Assembly (NCBI RefSeq): GCF_023824315.1
Contig: NZ_CP098732.1
Span: 1,116,001 to 1,180,000 of the forward strand
DNA: 64,000 nt
Direction of reading: 5' to 3'
Origin: Acinetobacter tibetensis
GTDB taxonomy: Bacteria > Pseudomonadota > Gammaproteobacteria > Pseudomonadales > Moraxellaceae
A program made the translations under genes and the position numbers. Numbering within the stretch: position 1 is the stretch's first letter; the number at the start of each line of letters is the position of its first letter. Below the pieces are notes generated by a model. It was not told where the DNA came from and did not search any database. It saw only the letters and a list, made by a program, of their open reading frames with translations. Below, in pieces: positions 1 to 10,051 of this stretch.

Positions 1-498
1 AAAGAACAGTTAGACATTCCTTTAGCACAGACATTGACTCCACGAGTTTATTTTGATAGCCAAGTCCCCATTAAAACCATGATTCCTGTGCAGGAAACTT
101 TAAAGGTACAGCAAAATTTACCCATCGATACGCGTGTAAATGTGGTGATTATGGGGCAAAACATCAGCTTACCGTTAAAAGGCTCAATTCCAATCAATCT
201 AGATGTGCCGATTCATATTAATGTGCCATTAGAACAAAATGTGCACTTAAAGTTTGATGCACCCGTACGAACGGTACTGAAAGAGAATTTGCATATTCCG
301 TTAAATGCCACATTAAAGACAGAGATTCCTGTACAAGGACAATTGAATGTCCCAATCAAGACTGCTTTAAATGCCACAGTGGATGTACAAAATACCTTGC
401 CTGTGAAAATTCAGAAGGGGGAATTAAAAGTTCCTTTGAATACGTTAAAGCTCTCATCAGCACAGTTTGAACAACCGCAGTTGGTTCGAGCTGAATAG
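1..498 (+). CDS. Repetitive beta-segment protein, 5' end outside the window
   Basis: The reading frame is open from base 1, so the true start lies left of the window and only the last 165 codons are seen. The visible protein is built almost wholly of short alternating hydrophobic segments recurring every 12 to 16 residues, each often ending in a proline-containing turn such as VPI, IPV or LPV. This suggests an extended beta-rich rod or groove rather than a globular enzyme. It contains no cysteine. The next gene starts 10 bases after the stop and encodes a related protein with an N-terminal membrane anchor, so the pair is probably co-transcribed. I do not recognise a named family. An elongated envelope protein is an inference only. 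Confidence 0.6.
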   Translation, partial: KEQLDIPLAQTLTPRVYFDSQVPIKTMIPVQETLKVQQNLPIDTRVNVVIMGQNISLPLKGSIPINLDVPIHINVPLEQNVHLKFDAPVRTVLKENLHIPLNATLKTEIPVQGQLNVPIKTALNATVDVQNTLPVKIQKGELKVPLNTLKLSSAQFEQPQLVRAE

Positions 499-508
499 GA
501 GGTAAGTC

Positions 509-1183
509 GTGTTTTCTTCCTATCGTTTTTGGTGTTTCAGTTTTATTGGGCTAGTCGTCGCGATAGCGATTTTGTTCTGGTTGTATTTGAACGTGATTGC
601 CTCTATGCAAATTTCGACACATCGTTCGGAAATTATGTTGCCAGATGCTTTAGCAACCAAAATTCATGTAGGTAACTATTTAGATATTCACTCTCAAGGC
701 AAGTTGAATACGCAAATAGATATTGATCGTCAACTGAATCTACCTTTGAAAGGAAAATATCTTGCAGATTTAAAATTCGAAATAGAAACACCGATTACCG
801 TGAATATTGACTATCAAACCATGATCCGTATTGATCAGTTAATGCCTGTAGAAACGACGACCGATTTAATTTATCAAAATCAATTGTTGCCCAAGTTCCC
901 TTTGAAACTCGATATTCCTGTTCAGTTGGATGTGCCATTTGAACTTAAACGTGCCTACACCATTCCTGTGAAGATTCAATTTGATGGACCTGTTTACTTC
1001 GAGTTTGATGAGCGTGTTGGTTTACACGTAGTCCACCGTTTTTCACCGCAACTGAACTTGAATGACCCAATGAAAATGGATCGTATTGCCAGTTTTGATG
1101 CCACTATGTACAACGCCGTACGAAAAACTTTAGTCAATTTAGAGCTGAATATGCATTTGCCTGTACATCATATTCATCCTTGA
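509..1183 (+). CDS. Membrane-anchored repetitive beta-segment protein
   Basis: A 224-residue protein. One hydrophobic helix at about residues 9 to 33 looks like an uncleaved signal anchor. The rest, presumably periplasmic, has repeated hydrophobic and proline-turn segments (LNLPLKG, LPKFPLKLDIPVQLDVP and similar) like those of the gene just upstream, so the two are likely paralogues and partners. The start at 509 is GTG with an AGGAGG-like element overlapping the end of the upstream gene. Function is unknown. The pattern brings to mind long hydrophobic-groove envelope proteins, but no family could be assigned by eye. Confidence 0.6.
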   Translation: MFSSYRFWCFSFIGLVVAIAILFWLYLNVIASMQISTHRSEIMLPDALATKIHVGNYLDIHSQGKLNTQIDIDRQLNLPLKGKYLADLKFEIETPITVNIDYQTMIRIDQLMPVETTTDLIYQNQLLPKFPLKLDIPVQLDVPFELKRAYTIPVKIQFDGPVYFEFDERVGLHVVHRFSPQLNLNDPMKMDRIASFDATMYNAVRKTLVNLELNMHLPVHHIHP

Positions 1184-1350
1184 ATAACGCTCAATATCCA
1201 TAACTTCAATGGACATTTTAGATGTGGTTTATCTACTCTAGGCTTGGAAAAGAATGAATCACTTCCTTGATGGTTAAAGATTAATCTGATAGCTTACCGA
1301 ATGAAAGTATAGATAAGAAAAGTAAGCAGCTACTGCACTGAGGGGAGTTT

Positions 1351-1725
1351 ATGAGTACGTATGTAACCAGTAAGTTATTGGGTCAGGTTTTGTCGACAGC
1401 TTGTCCTTCCCGCGAAATACTTGAGCATCTTTCCAGTAAATGGTCACTATTAGTGCTGCATTGTTTAAGTGAAGGTGTGCATCGTTTCAGTGAATTAAAA
1501 GTAAAAATTGAGGGGATTAGTGAAAAAATGTTGTCGCAAACCCTTAAAATATTAGAACAAGATGGTTTTATTTTACGTACCGTATATCCAATTGTACCAC
1601 CGAAAGTGGAGTATCAATTGACGATTATAGGTTCGCAGGTTGCGGCAAAGGTCAATGAATTCATTTATTGGATAGAGCGAAATTTACCTGAAATTTTAGA
1701 ACAGAAACCTAAAATAAATATCTAA
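1351..1725 (+). CDS. HxlR-family winged-helix transcriptional regulator
   Basis: A 124-residue protein with the HxlR layout: an N-terminal Cys-Pro (CPSREIL, about residue 19), then KWSLLVLHCL, a helix-turn-helix around FSELKVKIEGISEKMLSQTLK (about residues 48 to 68), and a wing ending in VEYQLT. HxlR proteins are dimeric DNA-binding repressors or activators, often responding to reactive electrophiles through the conserved cysteine. A GAGGGGAG ribosome site lies just before the ATG. The gene is alone between the beta-repeat pair and obgE, so its target is not indicated by context. Confidence 0.85.
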   Translation: MSTYVTSKLLGQVLSTACPSREILEHLSSKWSLLVLHCLSEGVHRFSELKVKIEGISEKMLSQTLKILEQDGFILRTVYPIVPPKVEYQLTIIGSQVAAKVNEFIYWIERNLPEILEQKPKINI

Positions 1726-1976
1726 ATTCATGGCTCATTCAGTAGTTTATGCTTGAGTGTCATATAACACGCTAAATGAGTTCGACTTTGAGTGAACCAT
1801 TAAATTAAAATTTAATGTTTCAGCTATTTAAAGATTATTTTCAATAAATCAATGTAAAACAAACATAAAAATAAGCAGGACTATAAAAATAATGAGGGAA
1901 ATTCATATTTAGTTGAATAATACTATTCGAGAAATGCTTTAAAATGTGGCACAATAAGCGGTTTTAAAGATTTTAG

Positions 1977-3209
<1,233 letters not shown>

Positions 3210-3233
3210 GAACAACATGTAACTGAGGACAAG

Positions 3234-4367
3234 ATGATAGAAGTGGTAGATGGGCAACGTCAGCTCAAGGCTTTAAAGCGTATCGTTGTTAAAATCGGAT
3301 CATCTTTACTCACAGCAAATGGGCAAGGCTTAGATTTAGATGCAATTTCGCATTGGGCGAAACAAATTGCAGATCTACATCAAGCTGGACATGAAATTAT
3401 TCTTGTCTCCTCTGGTGCTGTGGCTGAAGGTATGGTTCGAATGAAGCTAGAGAATCGACCCACCGATCTACCCAGTCTTCAGGCATGTGCTGCAATTGGT
3501 CAAATGGGCTTAATCCATACATGGTCAAGTGTACTCGAACAGCACAACATTCAAACAGCACAAGTACTTTTAACCCATGATGATCTTGCGGATCGTCGTC
3601 GTTACCTAAACTCTTGTGATGCTTTGCAGAATTTAATTGATTGGCGCGTGATTCCAGTCATCAATGAGAATGACACAGTTTCAACTGACGAAATTCGTTT
3701 TGGTGATAATGATACGCTTGCGGCGATGGTTGCAGGTCAAGTCCATGCTGATTTGTTGATTATCTTAACGGATCAGCAAGGTATGTTTGATTCTGATCCA
3801 CGCTCAAACCCAAATGCAAAACTATTCCATACCGTGCGGGCTTTAGATGAAAGTTTATTCGATATGGCTGGTGGCGGAGGCAAATTTGGTCGTGGTGGTA
3901 TGCTCACCAAAGTTCGCGCAGCACGACTGGCGGCCAAGTCAGGTTGTCCGACCCTGATTGCGAGTGGTGAAAGTGATCAAGTGCTTGCCCGTTTAATGGC
4001 AGGTGAAATGTTGGGTACGTTGTTTATCACAGACAATGACCGTATTACCGCGCATCAGCAATGGTTGGCCGCACATTTGCAAACTGCGGGACGTCTAATT
4101 TTAGATGATGGTGCGGTTAAAGCCATTAAAGACAATCATCGTAGTTTGCTACCTGTGGGTGTGAAAGCGGTTGAAGGGCATTTTGACCGTGGCGATGTTG
4201 TGGAGTGTGTTGATCCTTCTGGCTATCGCGTCGCGGTTGGGCGGGTTAATTTTAGTTCGCGTTCGGCTGAATTGGTCAAAGGTTTGTCTTCAGATAAAGT
4301 TTATCAAGTTTTGGGCGAAGCACGTTCGCTTGAGATGATTCATCGTGATCATATGGCAATTTACTAA
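3234..4367 (+). CDS. proB: Glutamate 5-kinase
   Basis: A 377-residue enzyme that phosphorylates L-glutamate with ATP, the first step of proline synthesis in the cytoplasm. The amino-acid-kinase domain fills about residues 15 to 260 (VVKIGSSLL near the start, [37 protein letters not shown]). A PUA domain occupies about 285 to 370. The length fits the E. coli type with a PUA domain. TGAGGA precedes the ATG. The gene ends just before a strong bidirectional terminator. Confidence 0.97.
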   Translation: MIEVVDGQRQLKALKRIVVKIGSSLLTANGQGLDLDAISHWAKQIADLHQAGHEIILVSSGAVAEGMVRMKLENRPTDLPSLQACAAIGQMGLIHTWSSVLEQHNIQTAQVLLTHDDLADRRRYLNSCDALQNLIDWRVIPVINENDTVSTDEIRFGDNDTLAAMVAGQVHADLLIILTDQQGMFDSDPRSNPNAKLFHTVRALDESLFDMAGGGGKFGRGGMLTKVRAARLAAKSGCPTLIASGESDQVLARLMAGEMLGTLFITDNDRITAHQQWLAAHLQTAGRLILDDGAVKAIKDNHRSLLPVGVKAVEGHFDRGDVVECVDPSGYRVAVGRVNFSSRSAELVKGLSSDKVYQVLGEARSLEMIHRDHMAIY

Positions 4368-4379
4368 ATGATTTTAAAA

Positions 4380-4399
4380 ATCCCGCTTTCGAGCGGGAT
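4380..4399. terminator. Bidirectional intrinsic terminator, proB / PAP2
   Basis: A perfect inverted repeat TCCCGCT-TTCG-AGCGGGA (4381-4398) is flanked by an A run on the left and a T run on the right, so it can end transcription from both convergent genes. Confidence 0.9.
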
Positions 4400-4418
4400 T
4401 TTTTATTTTAAGACCAAA

Positions 4419-5015
4419 TTATTTAATATAGCCTTTTTGAATTAGGGGCTTAAACAAGTAGAAATGAAGCGTCAGTACCCATTCCATCAGTTTTTCTTTA
4501 TAGCGATTCCAGAGCGTTAAACCAAACAAATTCAACGCAAAAGCCAGAACAAAGGCACCGAGCATATCTAAAGGAAAATGAACACCTACATAAATGCGTG
4601 ACCATGCGACCAACCAAGCCAGCATAATTAAGAAAATGCCAAGTTTACGGTAAGTTGAAAAGAAATAAGAAAAAGCAATACTGCTAAAAATGAGCATATG
4701 ATCGCTAGGAAAAGAGCCATTGGGTGAGTGATAAATCAAAGTTCGTCCGACATCCATCACAAAAGGGCGTGGATGATAGTAGATGTGTGAAATACACTGA
4801 CTGATGAAAATGACAATACTGGTAAAAATAAAAGCTTTAAGAATTTGTTTTTTTATTTGGTAGTCACCGCGTAACCAAAACCAAGCAAAAAGCGCAATCA
4901 TGCAATAGAGTAAGTCATTGGCAATGAAAATGGCAAAATTAATGCTGGCATTACTGGCTTCAGGAGATACATTAATCCATGAAAAAAGCGAGAGATTGAG
5001 TTCAGAAAGAGTCAT
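4419..5015 (-). CDS. PAP2-family membrane phosphatase (undecaprenyl-diphosphatase-like)
   Basis: A 198-residue integral membrane protein with about six hydrophobic segments. The three PAP2 phosphatase motifs are visible: YYHPRPF (about residue 77), the PSDH motif (about 103) and SRIYVGVHFPLDMLGA (about 138 to 153) with the catalytic His and Asp. Related enzymes such as BcrC recycle undecaprenyl pyrophosphate in the inner membrane, and others act on phosphatidylglycerol phosphate. BcrC-like activity is an inference from size and motifs. Confidence 0.8.
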   Translation of the reverse strand: MTLSELNLSLFSWINVSPEASNASINFAIFIANDLLYCMIALFAWFWLRGDYQIKKQILKAFIFTSIVIFISQCISHIYYHPRPFVMDVGRTLIYHSPNGSFPSDHMLIFSSIAFSYFFSTYRKLGIFLIMLAWLVAWSRIYVGVHFPLDMLGAFVLAFALNLFGLTLWNRYKEKLMEWVLTLHFYLFKPLIQKGYIK

Positions 5016-5083
5016 GAAAGTGGATGGTGTTTATAAAGTACAGAAGAGGGTCATAATTTTGTCATATTGTTAAAATAAAAAAG

Positions 5084-5110
5084 ACCACAGAATTGTAGTC
5101 TTTTTTAAAT
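5084..5110 (-). terminator. Probable terminator
   Basis: An imperfect stem with AAGAC and GTCTT arms around an AGAATT loop has a T/A run on both sides. It lies just beyond the receptor remnant and was probably its terminator. It would now end the SIMPL transcript. Confidence 0.5.
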
Positions 5111-5143
5111 GTTGCAGGATACCTGAGTCAGGCGTGATTAACT

Positions 5144-5248
5144 TTAAAAATCAAATGACGTTTGTAGGTAGAAAGTACGTGATTGCCCTACATATTTACC
5201 GCTAGTCGAATCGGTAGAATGTGTTAAATATTGTTGATCAAACACATT
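5144..5248 (-). pseudogene. Orphan 3' end of a TonB-dependent receptor gene
   Basis: On the minus strand, 34 codons ending at the stop 5144-5146 read NVFDQQY followed shortly by GKYVGQSRTFYLQTSFDF. This is the typical last strands of a TonB-dependent outer-membrane receptor: an NVFD motif and a terminal aromatic phenylalanine. A stop codon lies directly upstream in the same frame at about 5249 and no receptor sequence precedes it; the SIMPL gene ends at 5267. The rest of the receptor seems to have been deleted. The fragment is too short to be a gene on its own. Confidence 0.6.
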
Positions 5249-5266
5249 TTAAAGTTCAATCTAAAA

Positions 5267-5971
5267 TTATTTAAACTGAACTGTACCGTTCGCATTCACA
5301 GTAATTTTAGATTCACCTGCTGCAACTTCAGGCATTGGTGCTGCTTCTGCATCGGCAAATTTTGCCATACTGCTACGCATCATGATCGGCTGAGGGTAGT
5401 TGTTACTGGTGTTTAAGTTTAAATTGACTAAATTGTAGCCTGATTTATTCCATGACTGACTCAATAACTGTGCGCGTTGTTGGAAGTTTTTAGAAGCTTC
5501 AATCATGAGTTCATTTTCAACTTTTTTACGCTGAGCATCTGAAACGGTAAAGTTGATCGATTGCGTTTGAAAGTTTTGCTGTAATTCATTCACTAACTGA
5601 CTCGCAGCTTTAAAGTCAGTACTTTCAATTTGAATTTCAGCACGGCCACGCCATTCTTTTAATTTGCGACTATCATTGTCATAAATTGGATAGGTGGTTT
5701 GAGACCCAGTTTCAACTTTTACATTTGGGTACTTACGCGAAGTCGCAATCGCCTGATTCATGAGTTGAGTGATTTGAGTTGCCAGCTCAGCAGGTTGTTT
5801 ATTGCTCTTTTCAATATAAAGTACAGCATGCATTTCGTCATTGGAAACTTGACGTGATGCTTCGGCTTGTACGTTCACTAAATTGTAATTCAAAGCTTCT
5901 GTTTGCTGTGCAAAAGTAGTGCTGCTGAATAAGCCACCTAAGAGGAGGGAAGAAAGTACAAAATGGCGCAT
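5267..5971 (-). CDS. Periplasmic SIMPL-domain protein
   Basis: A 234-residue protein with a cleavable signal peptide (LLLGGLFSSTTFA, cleavage near residue 21). The remainder matches the SIMPL (DUF541) family by its pattern: an early VQAEASRQVSNDEMHAVLYIE strand, a long middle helix region, and a C-terminal KITVNANGTVQFK strand. SIMPL proteins are periplasmic or envelope proteins of poorly known role. The downstream neighbour was apparently a TonB-dependent receptor, of which only the 3' end remains. Confidence 0.8.
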   Translation of the reverse strand: MRHFVLSSLLLGGLFSSTTFAQQTEALNYNLVNVQAEASRQVSNDEMHAVLYIEKSNKQPAELATQITQLMNQAIATSRKYPNVKVETGSQTTYPIYDNDSRKLKEWRGRAEIQIESTDFKAASQLVNELQQNFQTQSINFTVSDAQRKKVENELMIEASKNFQQRAQLLSQSWNKSGYNLVNLNLNTSNNYPQPIMMRSSMAKFADAEAAPMPEVAAGESKITVNANGTVQFK

Positions 5972-6441
5972 AAGAAGTAACCTTTATTTGAATTTTTCAA
6001 ACTTATTTGATTAGATCAATGGTAAGGGCAGTTCATGGGGAACTTTTGCAGGAATTGTGGTGAGTTTGTAAATTTTTGCATTAAAATCAAGCTAGAAATA
6101 CTTAAATTAAATATTCTTAAATCAATGGCTTAATTTTCTAAAGAGCAATAAATAAAATGATAAAATAATGAAATTTATAAAAAGTAAAAAAACTCATATT
6201 TTCTTTCACTTGTCACAATGTAAGATGATAATGAAAGGACTGGTTAGGTCTACAGTTTATTTCAAAAAATTAGGGCGGATATTTGCTAAAAGTTGTTTAT
6301 TTTCTTGAAAAATTCGGTATCATGCCGCTCCTAGTTATTTATTTAAATATTGTCTAACTAGATTCTATAAAGCACCGAGTCAAAGGACCGCAAGTCACCA
6401 GACTTATTTCTTTCAACCCATATCAGAGATGGTAATTCGAT
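5972..6441. other. Long intergenic region upstream of dat
   Basis: 470 A+T-rich bases between the divergent SIMPL and dat genes. The region must hold the dat promoter, but I see no confident -35/-10 pair or operator, and no reading frame that looks coding. Confidence 0.5.
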
Positions 6442-7818
6442 ATGAGCGTTTCTTCTGTAAACCCTGCCACTAATTCTACTAACGAATACTATTTGACTCG
6501 CCAAAGTCAGATGGAATCCAATGTTCGTAGCTATCCACGTAAATTACCGTTAGCGATAGCAAAAGCATTAGGTTGCTGGGTTACCGATGTTGAAGGTACA
6601 GAGTACCTTGATTGTTTAGCTGGGGCAGGAACATTGGCATTAGGCCATAATCATCCTGCGGTCGTTCAAAGTATTCAAGATACACTGACAAGCGGCATTC
6701 CATTACATACTTTAGATTTAACTACACCGTTGAAAGATGCTTTCACGGAAGCCCTGCTTTCGTATCTTCCAGGCGGTAAAGAAGAGTACTGTTTACAGTT
6801 CTGTGGTCCATCTGGTGCAGATGCGACGGAAGCAGCAATTAAACTAGCGAAGACTTATACAGGTCGTAGCTCAGTAATCAGCTTCTCTGGCGGTTATCAT
6901 GGTATGACACATGGTTCTTTGGCAATGACAGGTAATTTGTCTGCTAAAAATGCTGTGAATGGTTTAATGCCAGGCGTACAGTTTATGCCATATCCGCATG
7001 AATACCGTTGCCCACTGGGTTTAGGTGGTGAAGCGGGTGTTGATGCGTTAACGTATTTCTTCGAAAACTTCATTGAAGATGTTGAAAGCGGTGTCACTAA
7101 GCCAGCAGCAGTTATTCTTGAAGCGATTCAAGGTGAAGGCGGTGTTGTGACAGCGCCAACCAAATGGTTGAAAAAAATCCGTGAAGTGACTGAAAAGCAC
7201 AATATCGTATTAATTCTTGACGAAGTTCAAGCAGGCTTTGCTCGTTCAGGTAAAATGTTTGCCTATGAACATGCAGGTATTGAACCAGATGTAGTTGTAA
7301 TGTCAAAAGCTGTTGGTGGTGGCTTACCACTTGCAGTGCTAGGTATTAAACGCAAGTTTGATGCATGGCAACCAGCGGGTCACACGGGTACTTTCCGTGG
7401 TAACCAGTTGGCAATGGGTACTGGCTTAGTCGTATTAAAAACGATTACTGAGCAGAACTTAGCGCAAAATGCACAAGAGCGTGGTGATTTCTTACAAGCT
7501 GAATTGAAAAAATTAGCACAAGAATTCCCATGTATTGGTAACGTTCGTGGCCGTGGTTTAATGATTGGTGTTGAAATCGTTGATGAGCGTAAACCAGCTG
7601 ACCATATGGGTTCTTTACCAGCAGACGGTCAATTGGCAGCAGCAATTCAAGCGGCATGCTTTGATAACAAACTTTTGTTAGAAAAAGGTGGTCGTAACGG
7701 TACAGTGATTCGTTTACTTTGCCCATTAATCATTACGCAAGAAGAATGTGTAGAAGTGATTGCTCGCTTTAAGAAAGCAATTGCTGAAGCGCTTGTTGCT
7801 GTGCGAGGCGCTCAATAA
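6442..7818 (+). CDS. dat: Diaminobutyrate--2-oxoglutarate aminotransferase
   Basis: A 458-residue class III PLP aminotransferase making L-2,4-diaminobutyrate from aspartate semialdehyde with glutamate as donor. Recognisable elements are the substrate loop [14 protein letters not shown], the cofactor region [21 protein letters not shown] with the PLP-pyridine Asp, and [12 protein letters not shown] with the Schiff-base lysine (about residue 291). It overlaps ddc by one base (TAATG), so the two are translationally coupled. Together they form the Acinetobacter route to 1,3-diaminopropane. Confidence 0.95.
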   Translation: MSVSSVNPATNSTNEYYLTRQSQMESNVRSYPRKLPLAIAKALGCWVTDVEGTEYLDCLAGAGTLALGHNHPAVVQSIQDTLTSGIPLHTLDLTTPLKDAFTEALLSYLPGGKEEYCLQFCGPSGADATEAAIKLAKTYTGRSSVISFSGGYHGMTHGSLAMTGNLSAKNAVNGLMPGVQFMPYPHEYRCPLGLGGEAGVDALTYFFENFIEDVESGVTKPAAVILEAIQGEGGVVTAPTKWLKKIREVTEKHNIVLILDEVQAGFARSGKMFAYEHAGIEPDVVVMSKAVGGGLPLAVLGIKRKFDAWQPAGHTGTFRGNQLAMGTGLVVLKTITEQNLAQNAQERGDFLQAELKKLAQEFPCIGNVRGRGLMIGVEIVDERKPADHMGSLPADGQLAAAIQAACFDNKLLLEKGGRNGTVIRLLCPLIITQEECVEVIARFKKAIAEALVAVRGAQ

Positions 7819-9350
7819 TGGTTGATTTTGCAGAACACCGTAAAGCGTTACTCTGCAATGATGCCCAATCCATTGCTGACTATGAGTCAGCAATGGAGCA
7901 AGCTACCAAAGCGGTAGCGGCATGGTTGCAAAATGACAAAATGTACACAGGCGGTAGCATTAAGGAATTACGTAATGCAATTGCTTTTAATCCAACCCCA
8001 GAAGGTTTGGGTGTACAAAAGTCATTAGATCGTATGGTTGAGCTTTTCTTAAATAAAAGCTTAAAAGTACATCACCCTCATTCTCTCGCACATTTGCATT
8101 GCCCAACCATGGTTGCAAGCCAAATTGCAGAAGTTTTGATTAATGCAACCAACCAATCTATGGACTCATGGGATCAAAGCCCAGCGGGTTCTTTGATGGA
8201 AGTTCAATTAATTGATTGGCTTCGTCAAAAAGTCGGTTATGGTGCAGGTCAAGCAGGTGTGTTCACTTCTGGTGGTACACAGTCTAACTTGATGGGTGTA
8301 CTACTTGCGCGTGATGCTTGCATCTCGAAAAACTGGAAAGACGAAAACGGTAATCCGTGGTCTGTACAGCGCGATGGTATTCCAGCAGAAGCCATGAAAA
8401 ACGTTAAAGTCATTTGTTCTGAAAATGCACATTTCTCTGTGCAAAAGAACATGGCAATGATGGGCATGGGCTTCCAGTCTGTTGTGACGGTTCCTGTAAA
8501 TGAAAATGCTCAAATGGATGTTGATGCCCTAGAAAAAACCATGGTGCATTTACAGTCAGAAGGTAAAATCGTGGCGTGTGTGGTTGCAACTGCGGGCACA
8601 ACCGATGCAGGTGCAATTGATCCATTGAAGAAAATTCGTGAAATCACCAACAAATTTGGCGCGTGGATGCATATCGATGCGGCATGGGGTGGTGCACTGA
8701 TTTTATCGAACGATTACCGTTCGATGTTAGATGGGATTGAGTTGTCTGACTCGATTACGCTTGATTTCCATAAGCACTATTTCCAAACTATTTCTTGTGG
8801 TGCATTCTTGCTTAAAGATGAAGCGAACTATCGTTTCATGCATTATGAAGCTGAATACTTAAACTCAGCCTATGATGAAGAGCATGGTGTTCCAAACCTA
8901 GTATCGAAATCTTTACAAACAACTCGTCGTTTTGATGCGTTGAAATTGTGGATGACAGTAGAAGCTTTAGGTGAAGAGCTTTATGGTTCAATGATCGATC
9001 ACGGTGTTAAATTGACTCGTGATGTTGCAGATTATATTAAAGCAACAGAAGGTCTTGAGCTTTTAGTTGAACCACAATTTGCTTCTGTATTGTTCCGTGT
9101 AGTACCAGCAAACTATCCTGTAGAGTTGTTGGATACATTGAACCAAAACGTTGCTGACGAACTGTTTGCACGTGGTGAAGCGAATATTGGTGTAACTAAA
9201 GTGGGTCAGGTGCAATCATTGAAAATGACGACGCTGAGCCCTGTTGCTACACTAGAAAACGTACAGAACTTGCTGTCTCTTGTTCTTGCAGAAGCGGATC
9301 GTATTAAAGGTCCTATTCAAGCAGGTACTTATACGCCAGCGATTGACTAA
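7818..9350 (+). CDS. ddc: L-2,4-diaminobutyrate decarboxylase
   Basis: A 510-residue PLP-dependent group II decarboxylase producing 1,3-diaminopropane and CO2. Seen are [12 protein letters not shown] near residue 92, [11 protein letters not shown] (about 153), HIDAAWGGA with the cofactor Asp (about 288) and DFHKHYFQT with the PLP lysine (about 320). Its length is normal for the family. It is the second gene of dat-ddc and is followed by a strong terminator. In Acinetobacter baumannii 1,3-diaminopropane has been linked to motility and virulence; that is literature knowledge, not seen here. Confidence 0.95.
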   Translation: MVDFAEHRKALLCNDAQSIADYESAMEQATKAVAAWLQNDKMYTGGSIKELRNAIAFNPTPEGLGVQKSLDRMVELFLNKSLKVHHPHSLAHLHCPTMVASQIAEVLINATNQSMDSWDQSPAGSLMEVQLIDWLRQKVGYGAGQAGVFTSGGTQSNLMGVLLARDACISKNWKDENGNPWSVQRDGIPAEAMKNVKVICSENAHFSVQKNMAMMGMGFQSVVTVPVNENAQMDVDALEKTMVHLQSEGKIVACVVATAGTTDAGAIDPLKKIREITNKFGAWMHIDAAWGGALILSNDYRSMLDGIELSDSITLDFHKHYFQTISCGAFLLKDEANYRFMHYEAEYLNSAYDEEHGVPNLVSKSLQTTRRFDALKLWMTVEALGEELYGSMIDHGVKLTRDVADYIKATEGLELLVEPQFASVLFRVVPANYPVELLDTLNQNVADELFARGEANIGVTKVGQVQSLKMTTLSPVATLENVQNLLSLVLAEADRIKGPIQAGTYTPAID

Positions 9351-9369
9351 TTGTCATGTTGTTCAAAGA

Positions 9370-9391
9370 AAGCCTGGAATTTTCCAGGCTT
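9370..9391. terminator. Intrinsic terminator after dat-ddc
   Basis: A 10-bp perfect stem AAGCCTGGAA / TTCCAGGCTT with a two-base gap is followed by a T run. It can also serve the convergent Lrp-type gene. Confidence 0.9.
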
Positions 9392-9425
9392 TTTTATTTT
9401 TTATATGTGATAGAGAGAAAAATAG

Positions 9426-9917
9426 TTAAGCTGAATGTACATGATGGTGGTTATAACTTTTCGATTTCAGCAAAAAGTGATTCTGTTCCTTGATTTTTTT
9501 CAAAACAATGTAAGATTTAATGTGCCCAATAAAAGAATAGGTTAATAAGCGTTCTGTTACAAAATGGGAAAGTTGCTCTAAGTTTTCAGCCACTACTTTC
9601 AGAATAAAATCTGCATCGCCACTGATCGAAAAGGCATCCTGAATATTGTCTTCCGCTTCGATGAGCTCTTGAAAGGCCTGTTGGGAAGATGCTTCATGTG
9701 TTCTTAAGTTAATATGAATCATGGCGGTCACTTCCATGCCTAAAGCTTGCTGCTGTATGCGAGCGGTATAGCCTAAAATAATGCCTTTTTGCTCCAGTAG
9801 CTGTCGTCTTCTCGAACATTGCGATGCAGATAAACCAATTAAGTCGCCAATTTCCTGATTGGTGAGCCGTCCATTTTTTTGTAGTGCTTGAATGATTTGC
9901 CAGTCGAACTTATCCAT
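9426..9917 (-). CDS. Lrp/AsnC-family transcriptional regulator
   Basis: A 163-residue regulator. The N-terminal helix-turn-helix (LTNQEIGDLIGLSASQCSRR, about residues 18 to 37) is followed by an AsnC ligand-binding domain containing GDADFILKVVAENLEQLSHF. I chose the ATG at 9917, giving MDKFDWQII, because AAGGGA sits at the right distance and the family normally begins there; a longer frame reaches 9974. It is divergent from the decarboxylase and permease genes, so it likely senses an amino acid (aromatic or branched) and controls them. A perfect palindrome lies just upstream. Confidence 0.88.
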   Translation of the reverse strand: MDKFDWQIIQALQKNGRLTNQEIGDLIGLSASQCSRRRQLLEQKGIILGYTARIQQQALGMEVTAMIHINLRTHEASSQQAFQELIEAEDNIQDAFSISGDADFILKVVAENLEQLSHFVTERLLTYSFIGHIKSYIVLKKIKEQNHFLLKSKSYNHHHVHSA

Positions 9918-9929
9918 GCATAAAATCCC

Positions 9930-9944
9930 TTTGTGATACACAAA
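9930..9944. promoter_or_regulatory. Palindromic operator candidate in the lrp-like / ipdC-like divergent region
   Basis: The perfect inverted repeat TTTGTG-ATA-CACAAA lies 13 bases upstream of the regulator start, next to its ribosome site. Its symmetry and position fit autoregulation by the Lrp-type protein or another dimeric regulator. No consensus was checked computationally. Confidence 0.4.
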
Positions 9945-10051
9945 TCTTGTATTTTTATTAAAATTCGGTTTCATTATGCACGAAATTTACGGGCTAGATG
10001 AAATATTATTTTTCTATGGAATAAAAAATTGGTCTCAAAGGATATCGAGCA

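Noticed and set aside
5231..5416. Plus-strand open frame across the SIMPL 3' end
   Set aside because: Antisense to SIMPL and to the receptor remnant; Cys/His-rich composition is an artefact of the reverse frame.
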